DNA of 64,000 nucleotides. Source: Cryptomeria japonica. Lineage: Eukaryota > Streptophyta > Pinopsida > Cupressales > Cupressaceae. The first letter of the stretch is position 1. Every line of letters starts with the position of its first letter. This document shows positions 22,339 through 34,642 of this stretch, piece after piece. Under the pieces are notes generated by a model, which worked only from the letters and a program-made list of their open reading frames with translations, did not search any database and had not been told where the DNA came from. The stretch lies in assembly GCF_030272615.1 (NCBI RefSeq), contig NC_081406.1, forward strand, positions 263,528,624-263,592,623. Direction: 5' to 3'. The position numbers were made by a program, and so were the translations under genes.

Positions 22339-24773
22339 TTAAGTTATGTCAGATGGTGGGACAACTCCCATCTTTTGTCTCAAGTACTCAAATGTGCCCA
22401 AAGGAAGTGGCTTGGTAAATATGTCAACATTCTGCTCACCGGTTGGAACATATCCTACTATGACTTCCTTGTCTGCTACCTTATCCCTCAAGAAGTAATA
22501 CTTGATTGCAAAGTGTTTTGTTCTTGAGTGCATTACTGGATTCTTAGAGATGTTGATTGCACTTGAGTTATCACATCGGATTGGAATAGGTTCTGGTATT
22601 TCCACCTATATGTCCTTCAGTGTCTGCTTATCCACAATACCTGTGAACAACATGTGGCAGCTGCTATATACTCTACCTTAGCAATAGATAATGACACTGA
22701 ATCTTGCTTCTTGTTGTGCCATGATACTAGCCAGTCTCCTAAGTAGAAAGCACCTCCACTTGTACTCTTTTGGCCATCAATACATCATGCCCAATCTGCA
22801 TTACTATAAGCCCGCAAAGAGAAGTCTCCTTTCTTTGGATACCACAAGCCATAACTAATTATTCCTTACAGATACCTGAAGATTCTCCTGACTGCTTTTA
22901 AGTGAGACTATTTGGGAGAATCTTGAAATATTTCAACCATGCAAACTGTTTGTACAATATCTAGTCTAGAGGTTGTTAGATATAACAGACTACCAATCAT
23001 AGACCTATACAATGTCTGCTCTACTTCCGGAGACTCATCTAGTTTGCTCAATTTACAACCGATAACCATGGGAGTACTTACCGGTTTGTTATCCTCCATT
23101 TGAAACTTTTTCAACATGTCTTTAACATACTTGGTTTGTGAGATGAAAATTCCTTTCTCCTGCTGTGAGATCTGCAAACCAAGAAAATAGGACAACTCAC
23201 CCAGCATGGACATCTCAAATTTTGTCTTCATCTAATCTGCAAATTCTTTGCACATGATTTCCTTGTCTCCACCAAAGAAAATGTCATCCACATATACAAC
23301 AACTATAATCATATGATCTCCATTTACATTGATATACAAGTTGTTGTCTGCATTCCCTTTCCAGAATCCTTGCTATTTCAAGTATTTGTCTAACCGGGAA
23401 TACCATGCTCTGGGGGCCTGCTTCAAACCATACAAGGCTTTCTTCAACTGGCATACAAAACTCTCATCATCATGTAATAGATATCCTTCTGGTTGTTCCA
23501 TATACACTTATTCTTCAAGATTACCATTCAAGAACGTAGATTTGACATCCATTTGGTAAACCTTGTAACCTTTATAGGTAGAGAAAGCTAAAAACATTCT
23601 TATTGCCTCTAACTTGGCAACCTGTGCAAAGTTTTCTTCAAAGTCAATACCTTCCACTTGAGCGTACCCTTTGCAAACTAACCTTGCTTTATGTTGGATT
23701 ATCTTGCCTTCTTCATTCATCTTGATCTGGTAGACCCACTTGGTACCTATGACATTCTTGTCTGCCGGTCTAGGAACAAGTTCCTAAGTTTAATTTTTCT
23801 CAATTTATTTCAGCTCTTCATCCATGGCATCTACCCACTTCTCACTTTTGCTAGCTTCATCAAAAGTTTTGGGCTCAAGTTCTGTCATGAGGTAGAAATT
23901 TACCTGCTCATCGTTTTGGGCTAGTCTCCTTCTGGTCTGCACACCTTCATTGTTATCTCCTATGATTTGTTCTTTCGGGTGGTTCTTTTGAACATACTAG
24001 TTGGGGTTCTTGTTTGGTTCTTCTTCTACTGGTTCATTATCATATTGTTCTTCATACTCAACATTTGAATCATCAATGTAGGGTACCGATGCAAATTTTG
24101 TCTTATGTAGGTCTTCATCTATTCTCACATTTATACTATCAACCATTTTTCTTAATCTCTTGTTGTAGCATTTGTAGGCTTTACTATTGGTTGAGTAACC
24201 CAAGAAGATTCCTTCATCACTCTGGGAATCAAAACTCCCAAATCCATCAACATCTCTCTTGATGAAGCACTTACTTCCAAACACTCTAAAATACTTGAGT
24301 GATGGTTTTCGGTCATACCATAACTCATAAGGAGTCATTCTATTGTTCACACTGTACCCAATTTAATGTGTAGACAATAGTATGAACTTCTCCCTTCCAG
24401 TATGTATCCGGTATGCTGTCCTCATTCAACATTGTTCTAGCCATCTCCTTCACTATCCTATTCTTCCTTTCTGCCACACCATTCCGTTGTGGTGTTCTTG
24501 TTGCTGAATATTGTCTCTGGATTCCATTTTTCTCATAGTAGTCAATAAACTCATTTGAAGAATATTCTCCACCCCGGTCAGATCTTAAGAATTTTAATTG
24601 GTGTCCACTGTCATTTTCAACCATTCTTCTGAAAACCTTGAATCTTTCAAATGCCTGTGATTTTTCATGTAAAAATGTCACCCAAGTCATCCTTGAGTAG
24701 TCATCAATGAATAGCATGAAATATCTCTCACCGGTCAGAGCCCTTGTCCTTGTTGGTCCACACAAATTTGTAT
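22339..24773 (-). pseudogene. Copia B pol, 3' half: integrase, reverse transcriptase, RNase H
   Basis: From right to left: the integrase core (CGPTRTRALTGERYFMLFID, DDYSRMTWVTFL, SDRGGEYSSNEF, TPQRNGVAERKNR) carries the D,D and E residues. Its C-terminal FGSKCFIKRD...EGIFLGYS follows. The RT segment has [27 protein letters not shown] and the active-site VVYVDDIFFGG (about 23275-23300). GLQISQ...KYVKDMLKKF and SMIGSLLYLT come next. The RNase H ends with IPIRCDNSSAINISKNPVMH and closes at 22339. Stops and frameshifts occur between these blocks. Insert C separates it from the N-terminal half; the two halves meet at RPLELV / VHTNLCGPTR, within the target duplication. Confidence 0.92.
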
Positions 24774-24778
24774 GTACT
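24774..24778. repeat. Target site duplication of element C, left copy
   Basis: GTACT, repeated at 37450-37454. The interrupted Copia B codons (GAG TTA GTA CAT ACA on the minus strand) are restored if one copy is removed. Confidence 0.92.
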
Positions 24779-24954
24779 TGTTGTCCTCAATTTTAGTGTG
24801 GCCAAAATTGTGAGGCAACCCAACAAAACTTGTTTGTTTCGTACCTTATGACCTCTGGGAGAGCTTGATCGACTTCATTGGTTAGCTCGTTTTTGCTTTT
24901 TGTTTTTGTTTCTATTGTTTTCTAAGTGTTTAAGATTTGCAATTTTTCCTGCAG

Positions 24955-25215
24955 GTTGGACTTTAAAGTCCGACCTGCAGGGTCCCTTCTTTTTCAAAGG
25001 AATTGCACATCAGACTTTAAAGTCCGATGTGCAAAGGTTTGATTTTCAACCTGCGGGTCGGACTTTAAAGTCCGACCTGCAAGTTATCCTTCCCCTGCAG
25101 TTCGGACTTTAAAGTCTGATCTGTAGGTTGTCTGGTCAAAAAGTTGCATGTCGGACTTTAAAGTCGGACTTGCAAGGGTTTTATTCCTACATGCCAGACT
25201 TTAAAATCTGACATG
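24955..25215. repeat. Palindrome cluster 1 of element C
   Basis: Six copies of a dyad centred on GGACTTTAAAGTCC sit ~45-50 bases apart. The outer arms vary, for example CTGCAGGTTGGACTTT and its near-complement. Linkers are unrelated in sequence. Confidence 0.9.
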
Positions 25216-25639
25216 CCTTGCATGATTAGTAATTAATATCATATTTATTGCTAATTTAGGGGATTATTTATTGAATTTTCAGAATTATTTCTTCATTCTT
25301 GTTTGTGAAATTCTCCTTCACGCGTGCCCTCCTCCATTTTCCTCTGTCTTCGTTTGCTGGCCTTGCGGATTTGTCAAAACCCTACCAGATTTTCACTTGT
25401 TGTGGTGGATTGAGGTAGGTTTTGTTTTATTCTTATTTTTCCCTTTTGGTTTTTTCCCCGACATTATTTCCTCTTTGATTTTTCTGTTGGTTGGATGCAT
25501 ATTAGACATTAAGGTCTGATTGATCCTCAGATTCTCCCGATCCGCAAGTTATATACTAAAAACCATCTTCTTTTCCTTTCACCTCGCTTGCATGATGGGA
25601 TTTATAACCCGATCCGCAGGACTCTATGCAAAGATATAT

Positions 25640-26095
25640 CCGCATATCAGATTTTAAAGTCCGATATGTAGGAGTGTCAACTTCGCATATCGGACTTTAA
25701 AATCTACTATGCGGAGAGGACATGTCAATTGGTTGCCCTTCCCCAATCTGCACATCGGACTTTAAAGTCTGATGTGCAGGTTTTTCAAATGTTTTATCCT
25801 CACACATCAGACTTTAAAATCTGCTATGCGAAGAGGACATTTCAATTGGTTGCCCTTCCCCAATCTGCACATCGGACTTTAAAGTTCGATGTGCAGGTTT
25901 TTCAAATGTTTTATCCTCGCACATCGGACTTTAAAGTCTGATGTGCTAATGATTTTTTCCAACTTGTAGATCGGACTTTAAAGTCTGATGTGCCGATGAC
26001 TTTCCCCTATTTGAACATCAGACTTTAAAGTCCGATGTGCAAATTTTGACTCCTAAGGTGCAGATCAGACTTTTTTCCCCGACCTGCTATTTTTG
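25640..26095. repeat. Palindrome cluster 2 of element C, with a 117-base duplication
   Basis: Eight to nine more copies of the dyad. The best read GCACATCGGACTTT followed by its exact or one-mismatch complement, a 28-base palindrome. Blocks starting at 25716 and 25833 (GAGGACAT(G/T)TCAATTGG...) are a 117-base tandem duplication carrying two dyads each. The last copy (about 26065) is half destroyed. Confidence 0.9.
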
Positions 26096-26218
26096 ATAGT
26101 TTTACTCCCAAGCCTATTCTGAGTCCGATTTTTCGATCCGATTGATAAAAGTTGATTTTATTGATGATGATAACTATCAAAGAAGCTAATCCTCAATGTT
26201 GAATGCAGTCATTTGCAA

Positions 26219-29200
26219 ATGTCAAATCCCTCTCACAACAAATCTGAGCCTTCCTCGAGCCAGTTGGAATCTTCTTCGGGTAAAACATCAACAAAAAAGA
26301 TGAAGTTCAAGTATGATAAGTACTTGAATGTGTACCCATAAAGGTCAGTAGACTCAAACATCAAGGATATAAAAAATACAAAAATTAGACATGTCAGTAT
26401 GCAGAATTTTATTGACTGAGTTGAGAAAGCTCTTGCCCACCTAACAAACCTAATCAAATCCGAGTTGCATAAATATGCATCCTTCCCAGTTGCAGCTCAT
26501 GATCCAAAATTTGTACTTGCGGTAGTGGATAACTTCGATCTGAATACAAGACAGGTTAGGGATGCTGATCAAAATGTCATCATGACTCTGGATAGTATTT
26601 TCTTCAATAGTGTTTTCAAAGGTTCTCCAGTTGAAGAAGTAGCTGACATTTCTCAGGAAAGTGCTCAAGAGTACTATGAGAAAAATGAGACCAAATGCAA
26701 GAAAGTGATCAATACTGTGTACCTCTCTGCTGCCAAAAATTCCACCACCTCGCGATGGCCCAAGTTTTTCACAAGAGTGACTTCAATGAGTACAATGAAA
26801 TGGTCACCATGTTATCAAGAGTGAAGGGTTTAAAGGACTCTCACTACTTTCAAAGTTGGATGTATTATTACATGAATATAATTAGGAAAGGGGCTGCTAG
26901 GATTGATTGGGGTGAGCAGATCAATGATGCACTCTGCACACAGTTGAAAGAAGTCAAAGTAGAATTGAAATTTTATATGACTTCCTACTTGGTTTATGCA
27001 ACTGCTTCCATGAGGCAATATCCAGGTTTGTCTGCTAAAGGTGATAGGAGATTAGTTCCTGTCTGGGAATACTAAGATCAACTTATGATCAAGAATCAAG
27101 GTAGCCACTTTAGAAGAGTCAATGATGCCTTCTTTGCTATGTGGAAGTGCATGTTTGATAAAAGCCCGCAGAAGAAAATATTATCAGAGGCTGCATATAA
27201 CAGGGTGTCTCATTTTGGATGCGTTTTCTTTCAGTTCCCAACATTCACTTACATCTAGATCAGATGTTTCTCAGTTGATCCCTTCATTCTACCAAGGTAT
27301 CCTTCTGAAAAGATTGTTCTCATGGAGTTGTATCAACAACTAATCTATGTGCATGAAAAACAATCGCAAGGACATAAGACTGGGTTGAAGTTCCCATAAT
27401 CAATTGGTAGGTACTCAGTTCTAACCAACCCCAAAGCCAAAAACATGGAGGAATAAATGCAATGGAATACCGTGAGAAGATTCAATGCACGAAACAATTT
27501 TGATTTTCATGGCATGAAGAACAAACTCAAGAGGAGTTACACCCATATCTATAGGTTTGAAGATGTATGAGCAGACTGTCAAAATGAAGAAGATATAAGA
27601 AGGATGGATTTCACTCGTCTTACCCTAGAGCAGATTGAAAATTTGGATTTAGCAAAGATCCCAATGGCCATGGAAGACACTGATGACATAATAGACCCTA
27701 TCTATTATGAAAAGAAGATTGTCAACTCCCTGCTCCCACCGATGCAATGGTAAAAAAAGGAGAGTAAATCTATCACTCAAAGAATATCTCCTATTTTGGC
27801 AAACACCAATGCATGGTTGCTTAAAAAGAATCTTAGAATGAAACAAATTCCTGCTAGTTCTGGAGATGACGATAATAGTGATGGCCCGACTGGTATGATA
27901 ATTACGGTTCAAACAAGAACTAAGGCCAAAGCAGATTCACAAGCATTATCCTCAGCTTCTGTAATGCAATCCAAGGGGAAAGGACCCAAAATCAAGTTCA
28001 CAATTAAAGGGTCCAAGAAAGCTGAATCATCCTTAGCAGCACATGAGACAATTATGAAGGATCTAGAACAACATACTGCTGGAGATACTGAAAAAGAGAA
28101 AGAGGTGAAAGAAGGTAAAATTCCTCAACAAGAGGAAACACAAGTTGAAGAAACGTCACATCTTGGTGAAGTTAATGTTCCAGCCACTACACAGGTGCCA
28201 ACTCATTCACAAGTGATTATTCATTCCATCGATTCTAATTCTGATCATGAGGAAGAGGAATTTGATGATGAGGACCTGGGTATGGGCATGACTCAATCAG
28301 AGACTGCTCAACAATTCTTCACACTATCCAACTTTTCCAGCCTTGATGATATTCCTTCAACCACTATTGAATCTTTAATATTGGAGTTTCATGAAGCTAT
28401 GGAACAAGCATTTGTGGAACAACAAATGATGACCTTACCTTCTACAGTAGTCATAACAAAGATTCCATCTCAGGTAAGCACTGAATTTATTTCTACTACG
28501 ACAATTATAACAGAAATTCCACCTTTGGTTATCACTCAAGTTGTTACAACTGCATCCTCCACTTTCCCCTTTGTGGTCGTAACTGAAGAAGGGTCATCAG
28601 CATCAACAATTGTTGCTACATCAGCAGGTATATCACTAGATACTTCAACATTGATATCAGTCACCACTGCCAGTTCAAGCCAGCATGCTCCTAAAATACC
28701 AAGTGACACTCAGGAAGAAGTTACTACCCCACCGACCAATCTTGAATTACCACCTTGGATGGAGGTAGTAGCACCTAAGAGGAAGAAACAGGTGATTTCA
28801 TCTGATGAGTTTGACTTTTAGCAATTGGTTCCTCCAAATCCCAAGGGAACAAAGAAGCCAAAGACTATTTCCCGAGTGTTAGTAGACCCGACCTCTAAAA
28901 GGAAGTATGTTGAAGTCATGGTGCCATCATCAGATAAGAATAAGGATGATATATGACCTGAGGATTACATCATGCAAACTGTAGAGCTTGAGCAGGAGAT
29001 GCATTAAAGTGTTAAGCTGGTTTCTCAGACGGCTTTAAACTTTTTGATACAAAGACTTGACCAAGAGAGGGATGAGAAGAATGAATTAAAACATAAATGT
29101 GAACAATTGACTAATGTTCTTCTGAAAGTTATCCAATCCTCTCAGGAAGTTGAGCCCATAGGATCCTCAATAGACGCTAAAGCTCTCAATAAAGTTGAAC

Positions 29201-29904
29201 AAGTAGGAGACAAGGGCCAAGTGGTGGACAAGTGGATAGCACGACTGAAGTCAAAAGGGTCTCATCTCCTAAGTTCAACAGTTAGGTTGTTGACAAATTT
29301 TGAAGTGATCCAAAGTCAGATGCAAAGTGTTAAAACTTCACTATCTCGGGAGATTGAAAATATTGAAAAAAGTACAACACTTTGGAGCAAAATGGAGGAC
29401 TTCAAAATAGACGTCCTCATTGAAAATAAAGTGGTTCCTTCAAGACAAAAATATATCTAAATCTTGTTGCTACTATCTTACAAGAAAGAGACAATAAAGT
29501 TGATGATAGTAGAGCTGGATTGAGAACGGAAGGAAGGTGATGATGAGATTGATCTCATTTCTGCCAGGATTGTTGACCTTCCTTGTTATCTGTATGATGA
29601 CAATCAGAATCTCGTTACTAGTGATGCCATCACACAGGAATTTGTGTCCTTAGTAGATAACTACACTAGACATGACTTCTCACTTGATGCATTTGATAAG
29701 TTACTGGAAATTCAAGTCAGTTTTGAGGTCCTTGCATCCATGCTAAAGGACGGGAAAAAGAAATTTGTAGAGGCTGAGGATACCATCTCCCATGTTCATG
29801 TGATCACAGATTCTACCTAGATGTCGAACCAAGCAGAGATGGAGGCCATCCTGACTAGGTTCGAGGAATTCCACAAATCAAATGAGGAGGAGAAAAATGA
29901 ATAA
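26219..29904 (+). pseudogene. Long unknown reading frame of element C
   Basis: It starts at ATG 26219 (MSNPSHNKSEPSSSQ) and ends at TAA 29902-29904, about 1230 codons. One frameshift lies near 26740-26760 and fourteen in-frame stops are scattered through it; otherwise the frame holds. Residues ~1-500 look like a folded helical domain (KFVLAVVDNFDLNTRQVRD, YFQSWMYYYMNIIRKGAARI, DWGEQINDALCTQLKEVKVE). Residues ~525-870 are Ser/Thr/Val-rich and acidic. Residues ~930-1200 are predicted coiled coil (LIQRLDQERDEKNELKHKCE). No RT, integrase, protease, zinc-knuckle or transposase motif is seen. It could be a divergent gag-like or plant transposon protein; I do not recognise it. Confidence 0.7.
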
Positions 29905-30607
29905 AGTGCCCCTTTTTGGCATTTTCTTTCCATGTAGTTACATTTTTAGATGCTGCAAGTTTTCTCCCAGCTGCATGTTTTCTTTCTGCAGTAGTTGTAG
30001 TCAAGTGGGACTGTGCAGTTGAATTAGTCAACTATGCCCACATTTTTCTCCAATTTTCTTATATATAAGGGGGACCCTCATTTCTATATTTTTATTTTGG
30101 ATTATGCTAAGAAAAACTCTACTAAATTTTTGCCTCAACTAAGACTTTGAGCTTTGTTGTGAGAATTTGATCAACCAAATAAAGAAAGCAATTTATTTGA
30201 TCCTAAACTTTGTGTTGTGTTTAAAAGGAATTGCTTATATGAGTTAATGTTCTTAAGTTCATGACTTATATATGTTCTTGAATTTCTTGATATAGGAAGT
30301 ATTGTTAAGCGAATTAAAGAGCTCTTAAATTATGAAAGTAGACTTTGTGCTCCTTGAGTATTTGAGAAATTTTTTATTGTTAAGTAATTAGTAGTAGGCT
30401 TTGTATTGCTACTATTGCTTGTAGTTTTTAGGATTAAGGAATTATACTTGAGGACTTTGAGATGCAAGTTGAATTCCTTTTCATTGTGATAATTAGTTTA
30501 GTTGGTGCTATATTCAAGAAAGACTTTGTGCTTCTTGTTTATAAAATCTTGATATAGTTTGCTAGATAAATTAGTTAATTTCCTTAAGTATCAAAGTGAT
30601 AGGGAAA
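29905..30607. other. AT-rich 3' region of element C
   Basis: No gene. ATATATAAGGGGG at about 30060-30072 resembles a TATA box or a start of transcription. The phrase (G/A)ACTTTG(T/A)G(C/A)T recurs roughly every 60-150 bases (30143, 30340, 30520 and others), a diffuse repeat. Confidence 0.5.
30603..30607. repeat. Target site duplication of Copia A, left copy
   Basis: GGAAA here against AGAAA at 37233-37237, one mismatch. Confidence 0.7.
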
Positions 30608-31667
30608 TGTTAAGTCCCGGAGACAACTGAGAGGGGGGGGGGGGTGAATCAGTTGTCAAATAAATTTAAATCAAAACAACTTAACCAACTTACTGCTTAA
30701 TACCGGTGAACCTGTCTTTTATACCGGTGGACAGTTTTATCAGATAATTGCAATACCAGTAAAGATTAATGCATGAAATAAAAGGACAAAGTCATCCACA
30801 ACACATAACACCAATATTTGTACATGGAAACCCTGTAAGAGGAAAAACCACGGTGGGAAACCTTACCCACAATCAAATGATACTACTGTAGATAGTAAGT
30901 GTATACAAATGGGGTCTGCACATGTAGAAAGGCCAAGCGCCCAGAGCTCACTACTCAGACACAAAATAGGAGTCATACTGACTATAATTGGATGGTTAAA
31001 TCCAACAAGGATGTACTGCTCAAAATAACATCTTCATATGTTGGATTTAGTACCGGTGTAGTTCTGATATGCTTTCCCAAAAACCTTGCTTCACCTTCAA
31101 ATGATGTTTGCATGTATAGCTTTTCTTATTCTCGCATACCTTCACACAAATCTTCTTCTCATACCACATTCGATCTTACAAATAAGATCTTACATTTATA
31201 TCATAACCTAAGACCAATTTTAGTAGGTCGACTCTACAAGATATTACAATAAAATCATTTTACAAACAAAACAATATCTGATGCAATAACTAATTCAACA
31301 TGTCGGCTTGATGCATTTAAAACAATAATAAATCATCTCCATAGCATGCCATGTTGATCTGGAAAAGATAAACCTGTCGGTGTATAACCTGGACCTATTT
31401 GCCGGTAACAACAAATATACAAATACGAATATACCATAAACAAATCTCTAAGACAAGGTGTCCAAACAATGTCTTTGACATAACCAAGTGTTTTCCATGC
31501 CATTCCAAGTGTCGGTGATCATTATATCCTGTCGGTGTACCATATACCGGTGACTGTGCATAAGTCACTTGCTTACCGGTAAATATTGTTGATTCTCCAA
31601 AGTGCTAGAGTTGATAAAGTTTAGTAGATGTTGACATCAATGATAAAACCATACCAAAATACCAACA
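30608..31667 (-). repeat. Copia A 3' LTR
   Basis: Pairs with 36184-37232. It contains a run of thirteen or so G (30639-30651) in place of GGGGCAGGGGG in the other LTR. Confidence 0.95.
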
Positions 31668-31681
31668 ATCTCCCCCTTTGG
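31668..31681 (-). promoter_or_regulatory. Copia A polypurine tract
   Basis: On the minus strand CCAAAGGGGGAGAT directly precedes TGTTGGTATTTTGG of the 3' LTR. Further PPT-like purine blocks (AAAGGGGGAGAG) lie at about 31845-31860. Confidence 0.88.
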
Positions 31682-32180
31682 CATTGATGGCAACACAAGA
31701 TGGAAAAACCATCAAAGTGCCAAAATAGAAATGCCAAATACCAAAGTACCAACAATTACCAAAATATAAGTTAAACTCTCCCAAAGTAAAGTAACAATCT
31801 CTCCCCCTGAGAGTAACATGTGTTTCCTTGTGTTTTTCCATACCAATCTCTCCCCCTTTGATATCAAATGCCAAAGTAATAGAAACATTTTCAGATACAA
31901 AATACCAACCAATATAGTATACCAACTACCCCCCCTGAGAAGTAGCTTCCTCATCAAAGACCGGAGTAAAAGTTTTCTCTTGTTACTTCTGTCGGTTGAT
32001 GATAGATATCAACTTCCCAAGTCTCTACCGGTGGGGGTATGACCCCAAGCTGGTCTCTGCGATATTCAAAAGTCTCCTTAGGCAGAGGTTTAGTAAAAAT
32101 ATCTGCAATCTGCTCTTTTGTATTCACATAAACCAGTTTTATTTCTTTTGCTTCAACATTTTCCCTTAGAAAATTCAGTT
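31682..32180. other. Copia A 3' untranslated region
   Basis: No coding domain is seen. Several CTCCCCCT blocks (about 31800 and 31850, and CCCCCCTGAG near 31930) are repeated copies of the PPT-like motif. Confidence 0.7.
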
Positions 32181-33810
32181 TTATAGAAACATGTTTGGTT
32201 TAGAGTGTAATACCGGGTTCTTAGATATATCAATTGTTGCAGTGTTATCACAATAAATAGTTATAGGTTCCTTGCATTTTACCTTTATGTCTTTCAACAT
32301 TTGTTTAAGCCATAGTACCTGTGTACAGTTAGTTGCTACTAAAACATATTCTGATTCTGTTGTTGATAAGGATGTACAACTTTGTTTCTTACTCAACCAA
32401 GAAACTAGATTGCTTCCAAGAAAAAATGCTCCGCCAGTGGTGCTATTTCTATCATCCACATCTCCAGCCCAATTTGCATCTGTGTATGCACATAATTCAA
32501 AGTTTTCATCTCTAGGATACCATAATCCAAGATTTGTAGTGCCTTGTAAGTACCGAAAAATCCTTTTTACTGTTGATTCATGATTTTCTCTAGGATTACT
32601 CTAAAATCTTGAAACAATACATATTGCATTCATGATATCAGGTCTGGTTTGTGTCAAATATAGTAAACCTCCTATCATAGATTTGTACCTGGTTGGATTA
32701 ACAGGTGTAGACTCATCCCTTGGTGATAGTTTGTCATTTGTAGTCATAGGTGTGCTTACTGGTTTAGAGTTCTCCATCCCAAATTTCTTTAGTAACTCCT
32801 TTAAGTATTTGGATTGACTTAAGAATATACCTTTGCCAGTCTGTGAAATCTGCAATCCTAAAAAGAATCTTATTTCACCGATCATAGACATTTCAAATTC
32901 TTGTTGCATTTCAATAGAAAAGTCTTTACATAATCCATCTTCTCCTCAAAAGATTATATCATCAACAAAAACTTCTATAGCCAAGATGTCGTCATTAGTT
33001 ATTTTATAATATAAGTTGTTGTCAGCATTACCTTTAGAAAAACCAATCTTCAAAAGATACTTATCCAATCTTGCATACCAAGCTTTTCTTAACCTGTAAA
33101 CCATATCTTTGTCATCTGTTAAATAAAATCCATTAGATTGTTCAATGTAAACTTCTTCTTCAAGATCTCCATTTAGAAATGCACATTTAATATCCATTTG
33201 ATAAACTTTGTAGTTCTTGTGTGCTGCAAAAGCCAAGAATAATCTGACTGCCTCAATTCTAGCTACTGATGCAAAGGTTCATTATAATCAATTTCTTCTT
33301 TCTGAGAATATCCCTTACACACTAGTCTTGCTTTATTTTTCATAACCTTACCATCTTCATTAAGTTTGTTTCTAAATACCCATTTGGTTCCAATTACATT
33401 TTTATCTATAGGTCGGGGAACTAATGTCCAAGTGTTATTCTTCTCAATTTGTTCTAATTCTTCTTCCATAGCTTTAGTCCAATATTTATCTTCACATGCC
33501 TCATTAACTGATGATGGTTCAATTTGAGAAATAAGGCATACCTCTTCATTTACCAATCTTCCTCTTGTCATAATTCATTTATGCTTGTTTCCAATTATTT
33601 GATCTTCAGAATGATTTAGTCTTACATATTGGGGTGTCTTTGTTTGCTGTTGATCCTCAGTCATAGTGGAATTTTCAGATGGTACCGGTGTAACTGGATC
33701 TTCATTCTGCACCGGTGGGTTCAATGTAGGTTCATTTGTTATAATTTCTGTTGCCGGTTCAGAATCTATATACCTTGAAGTTACTTTGAATTGTTCATCA
33801 ATCTTCACAT
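32181..33810 (-). pseudogene. Copia A reverse transcriptase and RNase H
   Basis: The RT begins with YWTKAMEEELEQIEKNNTW, TKWVFRNKLNEDGKV and [13 protein letters not shown]. It breaks at about 33263-33290 by frameshift, and resumes with AAHKNYKVYQMDIKCAFLNG and the active-site EVFVDDIIF (FVDD at 32959-32970). The text YRLRKAWYARLDKYL lacks the usual LYGLKQAP stretch of this family, so ~24 bases are deleted there. A TGA directly after FVDDIIF is a one-base change from Gly. RNase H includes LSTTESEYV and EPITIYCDNTATIDISKN and is followed by a stop at 32181. These enzymes would copy the RNA in cytoplasmic particles. Confidence 0.92.
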
Positions 33811-34640
33811 TTGTACTCTCAACAATTTTCTACAATCTTTTGTTAAAACATCTATATGCTTTACTCTTAGATGAATAACCAAGAAATATTCCTTCATCGC
33901 TTCTAGGATCAAATTTTCCAATATACTCATCTCTTCTAATATAGCATTTACTTCCAAATATTCTGAAATATTTAAGAGTAGGAGAAATACCAAACCATAG
34001 TTCATGAGGGGTCTTACCGGTTTCAACTTTGATGTGAACTTTGTTAAATGTATAGACCATTGTACTTACTGCCTCTCTCCAGTATACATGTGGTAGGTTT
34101 GCTTCTGACAACATACTTCTAGCTGCATCCAAGATAGTTCTGTTTTTCCTTTCAACAACTCCATTTTGATGTGGCGTCCGAGGTGTTGATAGTTGTATTC
34201 TGATTCCATTTACTTCACAGAATGCATTAAATTCCTTAGATGTAAATTCTCCTCCTTGATCTGATCTTAGACATTTGATTTTCTTATCGGTTTCATTTTC
34301 TACCATTGCTTTGAACAGTTTGAACTTTCCAAGTGCTTCTGATTTTTCTTTGAGAAAAGTAACCCAACGCATTCTAGAATAGTCATCAATGGTTAACATG
34401 AAATATCTATCACCTTGTAAGCTTTTAGTTCTAGTTGGACCACATAAATCAGTGTGAATTAAGTCAAGAGCATTATTAGATTTTTCTAGAATACTTTTGA
34501 AAGTAGCTCTAACTTGTTTTCCAAATTGACATTCCTTACATACTTTATTGTGAGGTTTGACAATTTTAGGTAGATCTCTAACTGCCTTAGTAGTACTGAT
34601 TTTTACCATGCAATCAAAGTTTACATGATAGAGTCTTTTA
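33811..34640 (-). pseudogene. Copia A integrase
   Basis: The pre-integrase zinc motif (HKRLYHVNFD...CKECQFGK) leads into the rve core: LIHTDLCGPTRTKSLQGDRY, IDDYSRMRWVTFLKEKSE, CLRSDQGGEFTSKEF and TPRTPHQNGVVERKNR, holding the D, D, E catalytic residues. The core itself is uninterrupted. Stops flank it: TGA at about 34635 replaces the Trp of the usual SWLWH, and a TAG at about 33828-33830 closes the frame after CFNKRL. Both are single transitions. Confidence 0.92.
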
Positions 34641-34642
34641 TG

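Noticed and set aside
30636-30655. Run of about thirteen G in the Copia A 3' LTR as a regulatory G-tract
   Set aside because: The other LTR has GGGGCAGGGGG at the same place, so slippage or sequencing error in a homopolymer explains it.
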